Positions 35,861-48,490 of a stretch of 64,000 nt of DNA are shown one piece after another. The stretch is from Paramecium pentaurelia. Lineage: Eukaryota; Ciliophora; Oligohymenophorea; Peniculida; Parameciidae. A program made the translations under genes and the position numbers. The stretch is from assembly GCA_905183005.1 (NCBI GenBank), contig CAJJDO010000020.1, positions 454,837 to 518,836 of the forward strand. The letters run 5' to 3'. The notes under the pieces are model-generated. The model had not been told where the DNA came from. It made no database searches and saw only the letters and a list, made by a program, of their open reading frames with translations. How positions within the stretch are numbered: the stretch's first letter is position 1; each line of letters begins with the position of its first letter.

Positions 35861-37235
35861 TCATTCTTATTGATCTTAATTTTATTCTATTTGCATTTCT
35901 TCCCTATTATCTCTATACTCAGAAAACAATTCTTAATAATCAACCTTCTTTCTGCTTTCCTTTCCAATTGCATAATGATCAATTTAAGCACAACCAGGAT
36001 TTATTTATTTGAGGTTATCTAAAATTTAAACACTTTAAATGATTATTTATCAAACTTACATATTTTTTTCCAAATAATCTTTAGAATTTTGCTCTTCCAT
36101 ATTCGAAATTGGTAAATGTAATTTATATTCAGGTCCAAAATATACTTTGTAATCAGATTCATCAGGAATATTATCTTATATAGGAACATTCAATGCTAGA
36201 GAAGTTTCATATGTCCAACATCTGGGAACATTTCTAAGAGTATAGCCTCCACCTCCTACCATTATTATTGGTACATTAAATTTCTTTAAATATTCAATGC
36301 AAGTTCCATGTCCTATTATAATATTATATTTGTACCTTTAATGCTTAAATTAAAACACCCTAATCGATCACCACTAAGACTATCTGTACCTCCTTATAAC
36401 ATGACTACATCAGGTCTGAAGTTTTCCATAATTTTATCAATGACTGGTTTGAATATATATTAGATTGAATCATCATTTAAACCTTCATTCAAAGGAAAGT
36501 TAACTGCATAATATTTTCCTTTATCATGTCCAACATCATCAATATGTCCAGTTCCTGGAAAATATTCTTTAAATTTATGAAAAGAACATGTCATCACTCT
36601 ATCAGTTAAATAGAATGCTTCCTCTACTCCATCTCCATGATGAATATCAATATCTACATAAAGTACTCTCTAATATGTTTTTAATAATTCTAATATCCCA
36701 AGCACACAATCATTAACATAACAGAATCCACTAGCCTCACTTTATTTGGCATGATGTAATCCTCCACTCCAATTAATTGCAATATTGCTTTTTTAATCAG
36801 CTATGACACAAGCTGCACCTACAGATCCTGAAGTTTAACATAAACAAAAATCAAACAACCTATCTAATACTGGACAATCCTCCATAAAATTAACTAAATT
36901 TAAAGTTAAATTTTACATCTATAAAGTTGATCCTCATATTAACATTTATTTTCAGGTGTAATTATCTTAATTAAATCTATATATTCATAAGAATGAAATT
37001 AAGTTAATACATCTTCATCTACTCTTTTTATATATGTTTATACAAAAGATTAATCCTAAATATTCAAATTTATATGTCTTACAATACAATTCATATGTTA
37101 TTTCAATCCATAGTGACCAACTAAATCATCAGTAATAGCAACTCTTAATGGCTTCATTGGATGTGTTGTAGAATAATTGAATGTCCCGAATTCTTCATCA
37201 TAGTAGTATGTCACCTTCTATTTAAAGAGATTCAT
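35861..37235 (-). CDS. Class I histone deacetylase (Rpd3/HDAC1-3 type)
   Basis: 433 residues, normal for class I. Seen in order: YYYDEEFGTFNYSTTHPMKP, NWSGGLHHAKQSEASGFCYV with the active-site His pair, the zinc ligands in DIDIHHGDGVEEAF, FKEYFPGTG, GGTDSLSGDRLGCF and IIMVGGGGYTLRNVPRCW. The motif usually written QCGADSL reads QGGTDSL; the zinc Asp is kept. Three introns, 36894-36916, 36313-36335 and 36033-36059; the last ends in AAG and, unlike a 41-nt alternative, restores the frame. It removes acetyl groups from histone Lys in the nucleus. Confidence 0.96.
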
Positions 37236-37448
37236 CTTCCCAAATAAATTTTAAGAATTTTATTATTGACTTTATAACTTTTTTAATTACAAGATTTTAA
37301 TAAAATAACAATTATCTTCCAAATTGCTCCTTTATTATACACTCCTCAAATTTCTAGCAATGTACATTCTTCTTAAATTATTCTATTGGCATTAACAGAA
37401 TTTATCTAATTTAATTTCATTTTAATTATATTATCTGTTAATCAAAAA

Positions 37449-38398
37449 ATGTTTTCTGCCAGAGATTAACTTAGCATTTCAAGAAAAACTATGCAACATT
37501 ATTCAATCGCTTCTTAAAAACCTATTAGATATGCAACCTAGTATTGTGGGGATACTGAATATTCAACTTCAATTTTCAATTCCGATTATGAATTAATAAG
37601 AACAAAAGAAAAATATAAATAAAAGTGTGAGGAAATAGATATGAAGAAAAATCAATTAAATTCTGATCATCTAGATCTGGAATTTAGAGCTGAGGTATCA
37701 TTTACTTTAGTATATAGAAACTAAGATAAGGAGAAAATGAAGTTAAGTATATGGCTGAACTTCTCAAAAAAAAGCTTAAATAAATTAAGCAATAAGAATA
37801 ATAGATAAAGGAAAATCAAATTTCCTTTGCTGATAAATTTAGGGAAAAGGAATTATCATTAATTGAATAATAAAAATTAATCTAAGAAAAACAAGATCAA
37901 TTAATTTTAAGAGAAGAATAGCTTAAAATTAGAGAATAGGCACTTAAAGAAAAAGAATCTCTTCTATAGGAGTAAATTACATACTATACATAATTTAATG
38001 ATCGTCTAAAATTAAATTTAGAAGAACTGAATAAAAAGGAATGTAACTATTTTACATAAATTTATAGAATTTTACATTCAATAAATAAGTAAAATGAATT
38101 AAACAGTTGAAACACTTTTGTACCATGAAAATCATATAAGAGATTTAGAATTCAGACTTACTCAATAGATCTAAGGATTAAAAGATTTTGATAATTAAAT
38201 TCGGTAATAGTAAACGGCTATGTTAGAATTTAGGTTCAAAATTGTAAATAATAAGAAGACTTAATTGATTAAAAAGAATAAGGCATTCTAAAGAGTTAAG
38301 AGTTGATCAATCGGAAATTACTTTGGGATTAAAAAAATATTACGAGATAGCATCTCTAATAGATTTCAAATTATATGAGTGATTAAAAATACTATTGA
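37449..38398 (+). CDS. Coiled-coil protein of 292 residues, unknown
   Basis: A short disordered N-terminus is followed by a continuous helical region (YMAELLKKKLKQIKQQEQQ through KIREQALKEKESLLQEQ) and a C-terminus ending SDQKYY. Introns 37695-37717, 38043-38067 and 38204-38226. The third was found because reading through gives a weak C-terminus and early stop, while splicing continues the heptads. No family recognised. Confidence 0.7.
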
Positions 38399-39094
38399 AT
38401 AAATATTGCTTTATGTTCTAATTTAATTAAAAAATATCAAATCTTATTTTCTTCTAAATTAAATATGATATTAAATTATATTGATTTTTTACATTTTTTT
38501 GAATTAATGATTATTTTAATATTGTTATTGATCTATTTGCATAGATCATAAATATATATGAAATATCTTTTTGTTAAGTTTCCTATAATTTTAATCAATG
38601 TAAGAAATATTAAATTTTCAAACAAATTTTGAGATTACAGTTTTATTGTATATCAAAATAAATTAATTTTTATTTCATATTTTGTATTAAATTTATTAAT
38701 AGGTATTGAGTGATTATATTTTGCAACCACTAAGTATTAGAAAGTAAAATATATTTTCTTAGATAATTTTCTATTTTAGTTTTTGAAAATTATAAATTAA
38801 CTTTATTCTAATAAATAAGTGTATTGATCTTAAATAAGGAATTTGATAGTATTTATAATATAAAATATATATATTATTAACAAATTATGTTCAATTTTAT
38901 AGATAAAACGTTAAAAATATTACTTTAAATCTATTGTTTTTAACAATTCCATAAAAAATAATGAATTTTTTTTTGGATTTATTTAAAGGAATATGATAAT
39001 AAATTTTTAATTAATTTAGTGAGTGATATAAATGAAATACCATACAGAGAGATAGAAATCAAGAAATAAAGATTTTGATCATTTAAAATTTATA
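38399..39094. other. Intergenic gap
   Basis: About 700 bp of AT-rich sequence between convergent genes. It contains a small perfect palindrome (7-bp arms gatctat/atagatc, 38530-38547). No convincing coding frame or RNA gene. Confidence 0.5.
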
Positions 39095-40432
39095 TCAATC
39101 AATAAATATTTTTAAAAGTGATGAGCATATTTTGTTTTCTAATCTTACTCTTATATCTAAATCAACTCTCATTTCTTCATTTCCTTTCATAGGATATTTG
39201 CATCTATATCTTAATGATAGAAGTCTAAATAAATTTTGATATTCAGCATCTTCTTCATTATTCTTATCACTCTTTCTTTTTTGAACTGATAACTTAGCTA
39301 AACATTCTTCTAACCATAGATTTGTGTTATCTCTTCGTTCAGATAAATGATATTCATCCTCTCCAAGTGCAATTCTAGCCATGTGATCATTTAAAATCAA
39401 TTTTCCATAATAAGGAAAGTATATTTTAATAAATTTCTTCATTCTAATATTTAATATATTAATTACTTTCGATATAAATATAAAACAATAAGAAATCCTC
39501 TAACATTTCTATTTTTTAATTCTTTTGTATTTATTGAAAATAATATGGCTGAACTCTATTTTCTATTAAATGCTTGATTAGCAGATCTCACAAATATTTC
39601 AAAGATAATATCTGCAATAGATTCTCTCATATAATGCATTAAAGCTAAGATTCCATCTAATAAATTTTTATCTTCTGAAATTTTAACATAAACAGGTTAT
39701 AAATTTTATTTCATTTCTTCATCCTTTTCTGTACGCATTTTATCAATTAATAAATATTCTCTTAATTTTCGTTCTCTTCTTGCTAATTCAGCATTTGCTT
39801 CATTTAATTCAGATTTTAATTTATTGATTTCATCATTCATATTTTTAACTTAACGATTCATTTCTGCATTAGATTTTTTTAAATTATCATTTTCAACTAA
39901 AAATGGTAAAGTCATCTCTTTTGAATCTTTTTAAACCCTTTTTATTTCTTAATTATCATTTTCTTAATTTCTATTTGCAAATTATGCTTTAAGTTATTAA
40001 AGCTAATTAGAAATGTCTTAAATTTATTAATCTTTTTGTTTCATTGCTCTTTCCAATTCTCTTAGTTTTGGAGAATCAACTTCATTCTTATTAGACATTT
40101 AAAATTTATCTTATGTTGATCTATTGATTTAGTAAAGTTCTTATTCTAAATATTTCACTCTTCCACTAAGTCTAGAGATTTCAATATTTCTTAAATTCAA
40201 TACAAAATATACTTTTATGCCACAACTGCTTCAAAATTATATTACATATCAGTAATAATAGCTCTCAATCTTAAATTGTCTTCTTCATGTAAACCTTATA
40301 TAAAATGTAATCTGTCTAAAGTTTATGATAGTGTTGTGATTTCCTTAATTTAAATCAATTATGTACATGATTTCTTATATCAATACCTTGAAGTAGATTT
40401 GGTATAATATATTCGTCGTTAGCAATTTACAT
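39095..40432 (-). CDS. Coiled-coil protein of 422 residues, unknown
   Basis: Starts MQIANDEYIIPNLLQGIDIR. A central coiled coil (LRELERAMKQKDQQIQ through NKLKSELNEANAELARRERK) is followed by a folded-looking C-terminal domain with IARIALGEDEYHLSE-like helices and NLWLEECLAKLSV. Introns 40344-40366, 40190-40212 and 39444-39466. The third joins what otherwise look like two overlapping ORFs; the 115-codon frame at 39095-39442 is its last exon, not a separate gene. The start could lie slightly further upstream. No family recognised. Confidence 0.72.
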
Positions 40433-40606
40433 TTAATAATTTAATTTTCCAATTAATAATATTACTGCTAGTATGATTTAACTTGAATATTAAATACATT
40501 AGATGTTATTTGAAATGTTCCTTTCATAATAATTTATTTAATGATTAGCATAAATATAGACTAAGTTCAATTTTATTATAAAATAATATATATAAATTAT
40601 ATTACA

Positions 40607-40883
40607 ATGTCTTAAGAACATGATTTAGATGACATTGCTGAATAATAATTGGCAGAATAAACTGCTCTAAGTTAAATTCCTTCAATTCCAGATTAGGCCT
40701 TACCAACTCGATAATATTTAGAGAAAGCAGTTATTGATCAACTTCAAGGTAGATTATTTGAATTAATGTGAAGATGCATTAAAGGCATTAGCAAGAGAAA
40801 GACCCAAAAATCCAATTGAATTTTTTTCATATTATTTGTTGACTCAACATTGCAACAAAAAGAAAGAATTACAAGAATAATGA
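40607..40883 (+). CDS. Dpy-30 domain protein
   Basis: 83 residues. The C-terminal half matches the Dpy-30 dimerisation motif: PTRQYLEKAVIDQLQDALKALARERP followed by NPIEFFSYYLL (given in two parts). Dpy-30 is a core subunit of COMPASS/SET1 H3K4 methyltransferases, and the same motif serves in ciliary radial spoke and AKAP complexes, so either role is possible. Intron 40749-40773 ends in AAG and is required. Protein size is close to animal DPY30 (99). Confidence 0.92.
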
Positions 40884-40939
40884 AATTAACTGCAGTATAA
40901 TTGTATAATCCCAATGTGATAATAAATATTTAAATATTA

Positions 40940-41761
40940 ATGCTCAAACATCTTTATGATACAGATTGTGTAACATGGTCCCCACAAGGAAAATTATTTT
41001 AAGTTGAATATGCTATGGAAGCTGTCAAATAAGGAAGCATTTGTTTAGGACTCAAATCAAATGAATATGTTGTATTATGCAGTCTTAAAAGATAACCTTC
41101 TGAATTAGCTGGTTATTAAGAAAAGCAATTCAAAATTGATGATCATATGGCTATTGCTATTGCTGGATTAACTGCTGATGCTAGTAAAAATATAAAATAA
41201 TATTTTAGGGGTACTTTGTAAATATATGAGAACAGAATGTTTAGAATATAAATATACATATGAATCCCATCATCCTGTTGGTAGACTTGTATTCAAAGTA
41301 GCAGAAAGTATTAATAAAACATATTAATTTAAGAATCATAGCATAAAACATAAAGTGGAGCTAAAAGACCTTATGGAGTTGGATTATTGGTTGCAGGTAT
41401 TGATCCAAATGGAGTACATTTATTTGAAACATGTCCATCTGGAAATTATTATGAATATAAGTGCTAAGCAATTGGTTCAAGATCATAAGCTGCTAGAACC
41501 TATTTTGAAAGCTGGTTCCATTTATTTGAGAAAAGTACCTTAGAATAGTTAATTTTACATGGATTAAGTGCTCTTAAGAAGGCAATCATGGAAGATGAAG
41601 AGTAATCATTCATATATTATTATAGATTAAATGAAAGAAATGTAGAAGTTGGCATCTTAGGAAAAAATTAGAAATTTATTCATCTTAATGCTTAAGAATT
41701 AAAAGATTATATAGTAAAATTAGAAACATTTAATGCAAACACTTAAATTTAATAAGAGTGA
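40940..41761 (+). CDS. 20S proteasome alpha-6 subunit (PSMA1 type)
   Basis: 256 residues. The N-terminus is LYDTDCVTWSPQGKLFQVEY followed by AMEAVKQGS, the alpha-ring signature with the YDxDxxTWSPxGRLFQVEYA form typical of alpha-6. Then DDHMAIAIAGLTADARVL, RPYGVGLLVAGID, SGNYYEYKCQAIGSRSQAARTY. Alpha subunits form the gated outer rings of the 20S core. Introns 41184-41208 and 41308-41333; the second ends in AAG and restores EKSQ...SGAKRPYG. Confidence 0.96.
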
Positions 41762-41814
41762 TGATTAAATAATAATATTAATATATTTATAATAGAAACA
41801 CACCTATGGTCCAA

Positions 41815-44125
41815 TCATTTTTCAATATTAAATTTTTATCCATAAGCAAAGTTTGTGTTAAGCTTTGTATCTCTTCTATCTGGTTGCTTTTATTTTTCTA
41901 AAAATTATAAATAATATTACTATTTAATTCTTTTTCTTCTTTACCCCACTCTTCTATTACCAATTTATAGTCAAATTTACGAACATCTGATTCACCTTAT
42001 AAGTCGAATAATCTTAAAAAAAAGTAATCAAAAGCCTCATTACTAAGATTTATTCCAATATAATTAAATGCTTTAGTCAATTAATCTTTTGTTAATTGAG
42101 GCTAATTAAATGTAGGAAGATAAGATAAGATTGACTTTTTAAATTTCATAATTTATGCACTTATCTCATTACTATATTATCGTTCTTCATCTTCTGTAAA
42201 TATTTTACATTTTCCTACTATCTATTTAAAAATGCTTCTAACAATTTATAATTAACAAGTTGCTTCTTCATCATATTCTACCCAATCTTAAGTATTATCT
42301 TCAATCATATATCTAGCCAATAAGTACATTTTCTCTACATCCTTCAATTCAAATGGACTATCACTTAATTTTAAAGCAATATCTTTAATAGAAATTCTTC
42401 CTTTTTATTTTATTTAAGAATCAAAAAGATCATTTTCAACTACATCTTCTAATTTTAATTTCTTCAATCTAAATCTCATATTCAATTCTAAACCTAAATC
42501 CTTAATATCTTCTTATTTAACTGTTCTTCTTCTTCTTACTCCACCACTTAAAGGACGTTATTTTTATGATTATTTCTCTTCTTGAATTAATCCTAGTTAA
42601 CTACCTTAATTGTGATGTTATGGTTAATTAACAGGTAATTAAGAGAGAGGTGGTTTAGAATCCTTATCAAAACTTGGTATAACAGCCATAGTTCCCATTG
42701 TTGCTAATTTTACTGTTGAAGTTCTTGCACTTTTTCTGTCAGATTTTTACTATTATGGATATTCTTCTTAGAAATCTTATTATGCAACTTATAATAGTAA
42801 ATTCTTATATTTTTCATCAACTAATTCAAATTAATTCTTATAATATTCCATATCATTTTCTAATTGTTTTCTTTCTCTTTCTTATTATTTAAAATTCTCT
42901 TATTCATAATGTTTCATATCTAACATTTTTTTTTCTAATTATTTAATAGTTTCATTTTTTTCATCTATATTAATTTTAAGTTCCATTATATTTTATTCTA
43001 ATTCTCTAATATGTAAATCATCATTATGAGTTTTAGTTGCTTTTATAATTAAATTATTATTAATGGTCTTTAAATTTTAAATTTCTTATTAAAAAATTTC
43101 ACATTTATCATTATATTCTTATACTTATTATTTTAAATATTCTGATTACTCCTCTGCTCTTGTTTTTAACATATCATACTATTCACATTTAACTTAAGCA
43201 TTAAATAATTCTTCATCCTTTTATTTAATTAATCCATTAAATTAATCCATTTCTTATTAAAGAGAATTTATAACTTTCATTTAAACATAGAATTTCTCTT
43301 CAAAATTATCCATCTATACAGCCCTAAAATCTAAAATCTTTAATACATTTTTTAAGCTGCCTAATTTCTCAATGCTTAATCTAACAAACTTCTAAGTCTT
43401 ATTGATTCTTCTATATAGTTTTTTAATTCTGATTCAATCTCTTATATTTTTGTAACTTTTATGTGTTTCTTCAATATAGATAATTCTGCCTCTTTTTCTG
43501 TTAACTATGATTTCACATCTTTCAATGTCTTTTTAAGATTATTCATTAAAATATGATCACCTAATGCTTGATGTCCTTAACCTGTTTGTATGTAACTATC
43601 CAAATTTTCAAGAAGTTTTTCTAATTTTGAATTTTCCTTTTAAAGTTATCCATTTTTAGTTTTCAATCTTACATTCTCTTCTTTAATCTTATTTATTTGT
43701 TATTTCAGTTCTATTTATTCTTCATAAAGAGTTTCTTTTTCTTTTTTAATATTCTTTGGTAATTTTTTATCTCCAACTTATGAAGGTGGATTTAATAAAA
43801 TGGCATTAATACTTAATTTTTTAACAATTATAATTACTCTATTCCTTGTTTATCAAAATTATCATAATCTTACTCTTCTAAAATAACCTCTTCATCTGTT
43901 CTTTTCTTTCCACTACAAATAGTAATATTTATTTACAGTTTCGAATTTTTTGTTACTACAGCTGAATGTGGTCTAACATTCGGTAACTTCTTAGTGCCTC
44001 CATAAGTGTTTGACAATTAAGATGGTAAACGTGATTTAGCACTATCAGGTCTTCCTTTTAAATTAAATGCCTAAATTTCTATATAATTTTACTGAAGAAG
44101 GTCGACTTTAAAAATCGTATTCCAT
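41815..44125 (-). CDS. Coiled-coil protein of 738 residues with EF-hand-like C-terminus
   Basis: An N-terminal disordered, basic region (MEYDFQSRPSS...) is followed by a long coiled coil from about residue 110 to 420, and a Ser/Arg/Gln-rich linker with a GGVRRRRTV site. A helical C-terminal third resembles paired EF-hand or calponin-like helices (LTKDQLTKAFNYIGINLSNE), but without a full calcium loop. Introns 44071-44092, 43812-43837, 43324-43346 and 41898-41920. The last determines the C-terminus ending FNIEK. No family recognised; a ciliary or basal-body role would be typical. Confidence 0.75.
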
Positions 44126-44611
44126 TTTATAATTTTAAATAATAACTATTTCATTAAATAATAATATCAAGATAATTATCATATTATATGTAATAAAGAA
44201 CATTTGTTAATATTTTAATAACTACATTTGAATGTCATTAAAAGAAAGTAACTATATTCCTTTATATATTTTTATATTTATGTAATTTTTAAATATTCTG
44301 TCAAAATAATTAAATATCAGAAAAATCAAATTTCATTTAAAAAAAAATCATAATATATAAACTTTTTTTATGAATTTATATGAAATTCAATCTAAGATTT
44401 AAAATTGAAACTCTATTAGTATATTCTATTTTATAATGAAAAACAATAAAAATAAATAAAACAATAATAAGTCTTTTTGTGTTTTTTATATAATTATATT
44501 TTTTTAAATAATATTGCCAAAATTGAGTTAAGAAAGGAGATTCATGAGATAGAAAAGATATAAAGGATTAATTAAATAAAATTATTAAATTTATTTAATG
44601 TTATATATCCA
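44126..44611. other. Intergenic gap
   Basis: About 490 bp, very AT-rich, upstream of the coiled-coil gene and downstream of fimbrin. No coding frame, RNA gene or repeat seen. Confidence 0.5.
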
Positions 44612-46315
44612 TCACTCGGCATGTCCAAGTTTTGCTACTTTATAATCTTCTGCAAAATGCAACAAGGAAGCTGTAAAGACTGCTAACATTTTTGCTTTAC
44701 CCTAAATAAAGATAAATAAATTAATTTACATCTCTTATTTATTCCCAAATTAAAAATACAGTAGCACCCAATCTTCTTGCAACTGATATCACATACTTAG
44801 CATTACTTTCAATTTCTTCTGGGGTTTCACCTTAAAAAAATAAATGAATTATACTAACCTTTTTAAACAAAATCCCAATCAATAGCTCTTGGTTCAATTG
44901 AATTCAAAATTCTGAAGAAGAAATGACTTGTTTTAGCTTTTGGATCCTTAAATGAAGCTAATCTATCAGCTTCTGGAACCTTCTTATTAGCAGCTTCTAA
45001 GATTTAATCATCTTTTTAGTCACCCATAGTCTATTATAATATTATAAATGAATTACTTTAAGAACATCCAATCTAAATAATTACCAGATGACACCTAATA
45101 TGAGTTTCTTTTTTCCATCTACAAAATCAACTCCACCAACATTTACAAGAGTAATTTTGAATGTTTTTGCTTATTCTAATGAGTAATTAGCATTTTGAAC
45201 TTTAATAATTCTTGATTTAGCTGGAATTTTAACATTCTTCCAATTTATTGTTTATGGCTTTAATTTTTCTAATAATCTATTTAGATTGATTCCATCTCTC
45301 ATATCTTCTATTAAATTATTAATATATCCATCTTCTATATTAAGACTGTTAATCCACATTTTGAATACTCTTTCATCCATACTACTTTCAGGATCATCAT
45401 CTTCTTATAACATTTTAGTTTTTTCATAATCATCTTAACTTGGTGTCAATCCAGGACATGTATTGAAAATCTATGCACAAAATAACAAGTTCAATTTTGA
45501 ATTTCCTTTAACTATATGAACTGGTCTCATAAATTTAGGAACACCAATAGTTTCAGCATTCTAAATAATAGTTTTAGCTCTATTTTCTTGATCTTATGTA
45601 AGTCCATCCAAACTGCATCTATCCTTATCTAATTAATTAAGCAAGATGATATAAGCTTCACCATCTTATAAATCCTTATCAAAGTTATTTACTTATCTTT
45701 GAGATTTAGCTTCTTTCAAATGATGATTGAACCATCTCAAAAGTAATTAATCAGGTGGTAATTTAAGAATATCTCCAATTTCTTCATCCTCCTTTTTGAG
45801 TCTAATCAAAAATGGATTTTCTTTTAAATTTACCATTTTTGTTGTTTATATCTATTATAATATGGAATAATACTTTTATGATTTACCACACTAACCCAAG
45901 AATAATATGTTCTCTTCTATCTTTAATTAAGTCAGGTCTGATATTAACAACAATACATCCGATGGATTTAGCAGATTAAATAGCTAAATTCAAGTTGATC
46001 TATTGGATATATATTATTCTTAAATACATTTTCATTAAAGATGTTAAGTGGCTTCTTCACATTTATGGCTCTTGGATCAATTGCTCCATTTTATGCCAAA
46101 TTGATGATTTTACACAACAATATACCATCTCCAACCTTAACAAACATATCATTTGTTTCTGGATCTAATGGCAAAATGTCAGCAACATCTTTATCGTCTT
46201 TAAGATAATAATTGATATGGTCACAAAAGGAGGATACTTCATCTTGAGAATAGGTATGATGAAATCCATCTCCTTTTTCTACTTTTAAGGCTTAAATTTG
46301 CTTAAGATTATCCAT
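44612..46315 (-). CDS. Fimbrin/plastin, actin-bundling protein
   Basis: 523 residues with four calponin-homology domains in two actin-binding pairs. CH1 has VGDGILLCKIINLA and AINVKKPLNIFNENINLNLA; CH2 has LLRWFNHHLKEA and FDKDLQDGEAYIILLNQL; CH3 has VFKMWINSLNIEDGYINNL and INLNRLLEKLKP; CH4 follows with AKMLAVFTASLLHFAED. Introns 46000-46027, 45852-45873, 45031-45056, 44831-44858 and 44703-44730. The protein begins only about 25 residues before CH1, so the two EF-hands found at the N-terminus of animal and yeast fimbrins are absent and bundling should not be directly calcium-regulated. Confidence 0.93.
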
Positions 46316-46337
46316 TTTATTTAATAATATAATTTAA

Positions 46338-46862
46338 TCAAGATATTTCTTTGTCTTAAATTGCAGTATTTTATTAGAGTGGCATTTCTACTTGGTTTTA
46401 TTTTTCAATTACTTAATCCATTTTATCTTTATTTTTATTTTTTTTCTTAGCACTCTTATTTTTTGATTCTACAGAGTGCTTCTTCAAAATTGCCATTCTC
46501 TTTTTAAATTCAATAGACTTTTGAAAATCCTTTAAATTGCAAATGCACATATGATAATCATCAAGTTCTGTCTCTGGAATTACCATAGCATGATTTTCCT
46601 TATCTATTTCTTCATCATCTATAAAAGAGTCTTCCTGATCATAAACATTTTGACCTTTTTCATAATCAATATCCTTTTGCATGGCACCAGTTTTACGTGC
46701 AATTTAATAAGGATTATCTAATTTACCATATTAGGCGCATCTTTAGACAATATTATCAATTAAATTCCTTTTTGCATTATGTATTTGCTCTTCTTAATAA
46801 ATTGGAGACTTAAAAAATTTTCCTTCTGGAGTTTCTATATCAATTGCAATCCATTCATCCAT
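46338..46862 (-). CDS. Hpc2/ubinuclein-like protein (HIRA complex candidate)
   Basis: 174 residues, intronless. The centre contains YDQEDSFIDDEEIDKEN, close to the Hpc2-related (HRD) motif of yeast Hpc2 and animal ubinuclein, which contacts HIRA and histone H3.3-H4. The C-terminus is Lys-rich (KNKSAKKKNKNKDKMD). The N-terminus MDEWIAIDIETPEGKFF is not recognised. If correct it would be a histone chaperone subunit. The evidence is one short motif, so the assignment is tentative. Its stop lies 22 bp upstream of the fimbrin start, same strand. Confidence 0.6.
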
Positions 46863-47015
46863 CTATTTAATATAATAATATTTAGTGTATTAAAAATAAT
46901 CTTGGATATATAAAAATAGTTGTAACAATCAATTTCCTTAGAATAAAATAATGGAATAATACTGAATACATTCTATGATAGAATGTAAATAAATAAATAT
47001 ATTAAATTCATCTAA

Positions 47016-48477
47016 TCATTTTAGTAAATTAAATCTTGTTTTAAGTAGAAATGTCTTTCTTTAACCTTAAGAACTTTCAGCAGGTTCTGATTTTAAAGCA
47101 GGCAAGGATACTATTCTATTAATTTAATACACTCTCTTAAATTCCATAATTTACATCTAACAACTGAGATATCCATCATAATTGAATCCTCCAAATATAA
47201 GTAATTTATTGCCTATATAATATAGATATTAATTTACCATCAATACAAGAAGAATGACCAGCTCTAGGTTAAGGTATTGCCCCTTCCTATTAGATAATAA
47301 ACCATTCATTATTTCTTAATGCATAGATTTAATTTGAGAAAGTGGTTTATTATAAATCATCTATTTTCCCTCCATATAATAAAATAAATGGATCATAATA
47401 AACCATTGTATGCATCATTAATTTTGGAGGCTTTGATCCAATAGTTTCTTTAGGTTTCCAATTTTAAATTGAATCATATGTATAAAGTTAATCATAAACT
47501 TCATCATTTTAATTAACTCCACCATATAAATATATTGTTTCTTAGACTTCAACAATAGCTGTATGCATAATTCCTTTAGAAAATATATTTTTGGGATTAG
47601 GAACTTCATGAAATCTAGAATGAACAGTATCAAATATCATAATATCATTAAGAACTTTATTTTTAAATCCTTCACCACCTATAATGAATATTGAATCTTT
47701 ATAATTAACAGCTGCATGATACTTTCTCATTTAAAATATTCCTGTATATTTAATAGTGTACCATCTTTCACCATCAAATTTTTATATTTCATTTACAAAA
47801 CATTTTGATCTAAGAGGTCCATAATTATTAATTTATTCTCCTCCTATCACATATAAATCTGTTGATATAGAAGTCATTGTATGACCATATCTTGGAGTGA
47901 CATTTTATAATGAAGTCCATTTATTGCTTACTAATTGAATAAATAATATTTTACTTGTTTCAAATTAACAAAAATCATTATTTACTGAATTGCCAAAGCC
48001 TCCACTTAAATATATAGATCCTTAATGTGATACCATTTATCCAAATTCTCTAAATTATGGAAACCAATTTTATTCACAAGTTATCCAATTTCCTTTAATC
48101 ATACAATTCTAATTGATATTAGTTTCAATAACTGATTATTGTCTCTTGAATTTTATTTTAGTATTATTAGTTTTCAATTTTAATGTTTTATTACTATTTT
48201 TAATTAATGTTTTGTATTGAGTCTGTCTAAATATTGTATTTTTAAAATCATCATTCAATTTCTCATGAACAGCCACAAAGATTTATTCAAACAATCCTTT
48301 TTTTTCTTAAAGAGCAGGTAATGTATATTATTTAACTTTCTATTCCTAACTTATTTAATAGAATGATTTCTCTAATTGATGGTAATCTTTTCCTTAAGTT
48401 GCAATAGAACTATTAACAGATTATCTACCACAAGTAAGTTAAGATTAATCAAGTCTTTTATTTCTAATATTTATCAT
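47016..48477 (-). CDS. Kelch-repeat protein
   Basis: 470 residues. After a basic, disordered N-terminus of about 150 residues there are five to six kelch repeats, each with paired Gly and spaced Tyr/Trp: SIYLSGGFGNSVNNDF, DLYVIGGEQINNYG, IFIIGGEGFKNKVLNDI, IYLYGGVNQNDEVYDQL, FILLYGGKIDD, KLLIFGGFNYDGYL. These should form a beta-propeller for protein binding. Introns 47931-47954 (24 nt, no TGA; supported by the repeat spacing) and 47213-47237. Partner and role unknown. Confidence 0.85.
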
Positions 48478-48490
48478 AATAAAAATTAAT

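Noticed and set aside
38530..38547. Small palindrome gatctat-ttgc-atagatc
   Set aside because: Only 7-bp arms; expected by chance at this AT content over 64 kb.
39095..39442. Standalone 115-residue gene with no TAA/TAG codon
   Set aside because: It is the last exon of the gene at 39095-40432; a 23-nt intron (39444-39466) joins it in frame.
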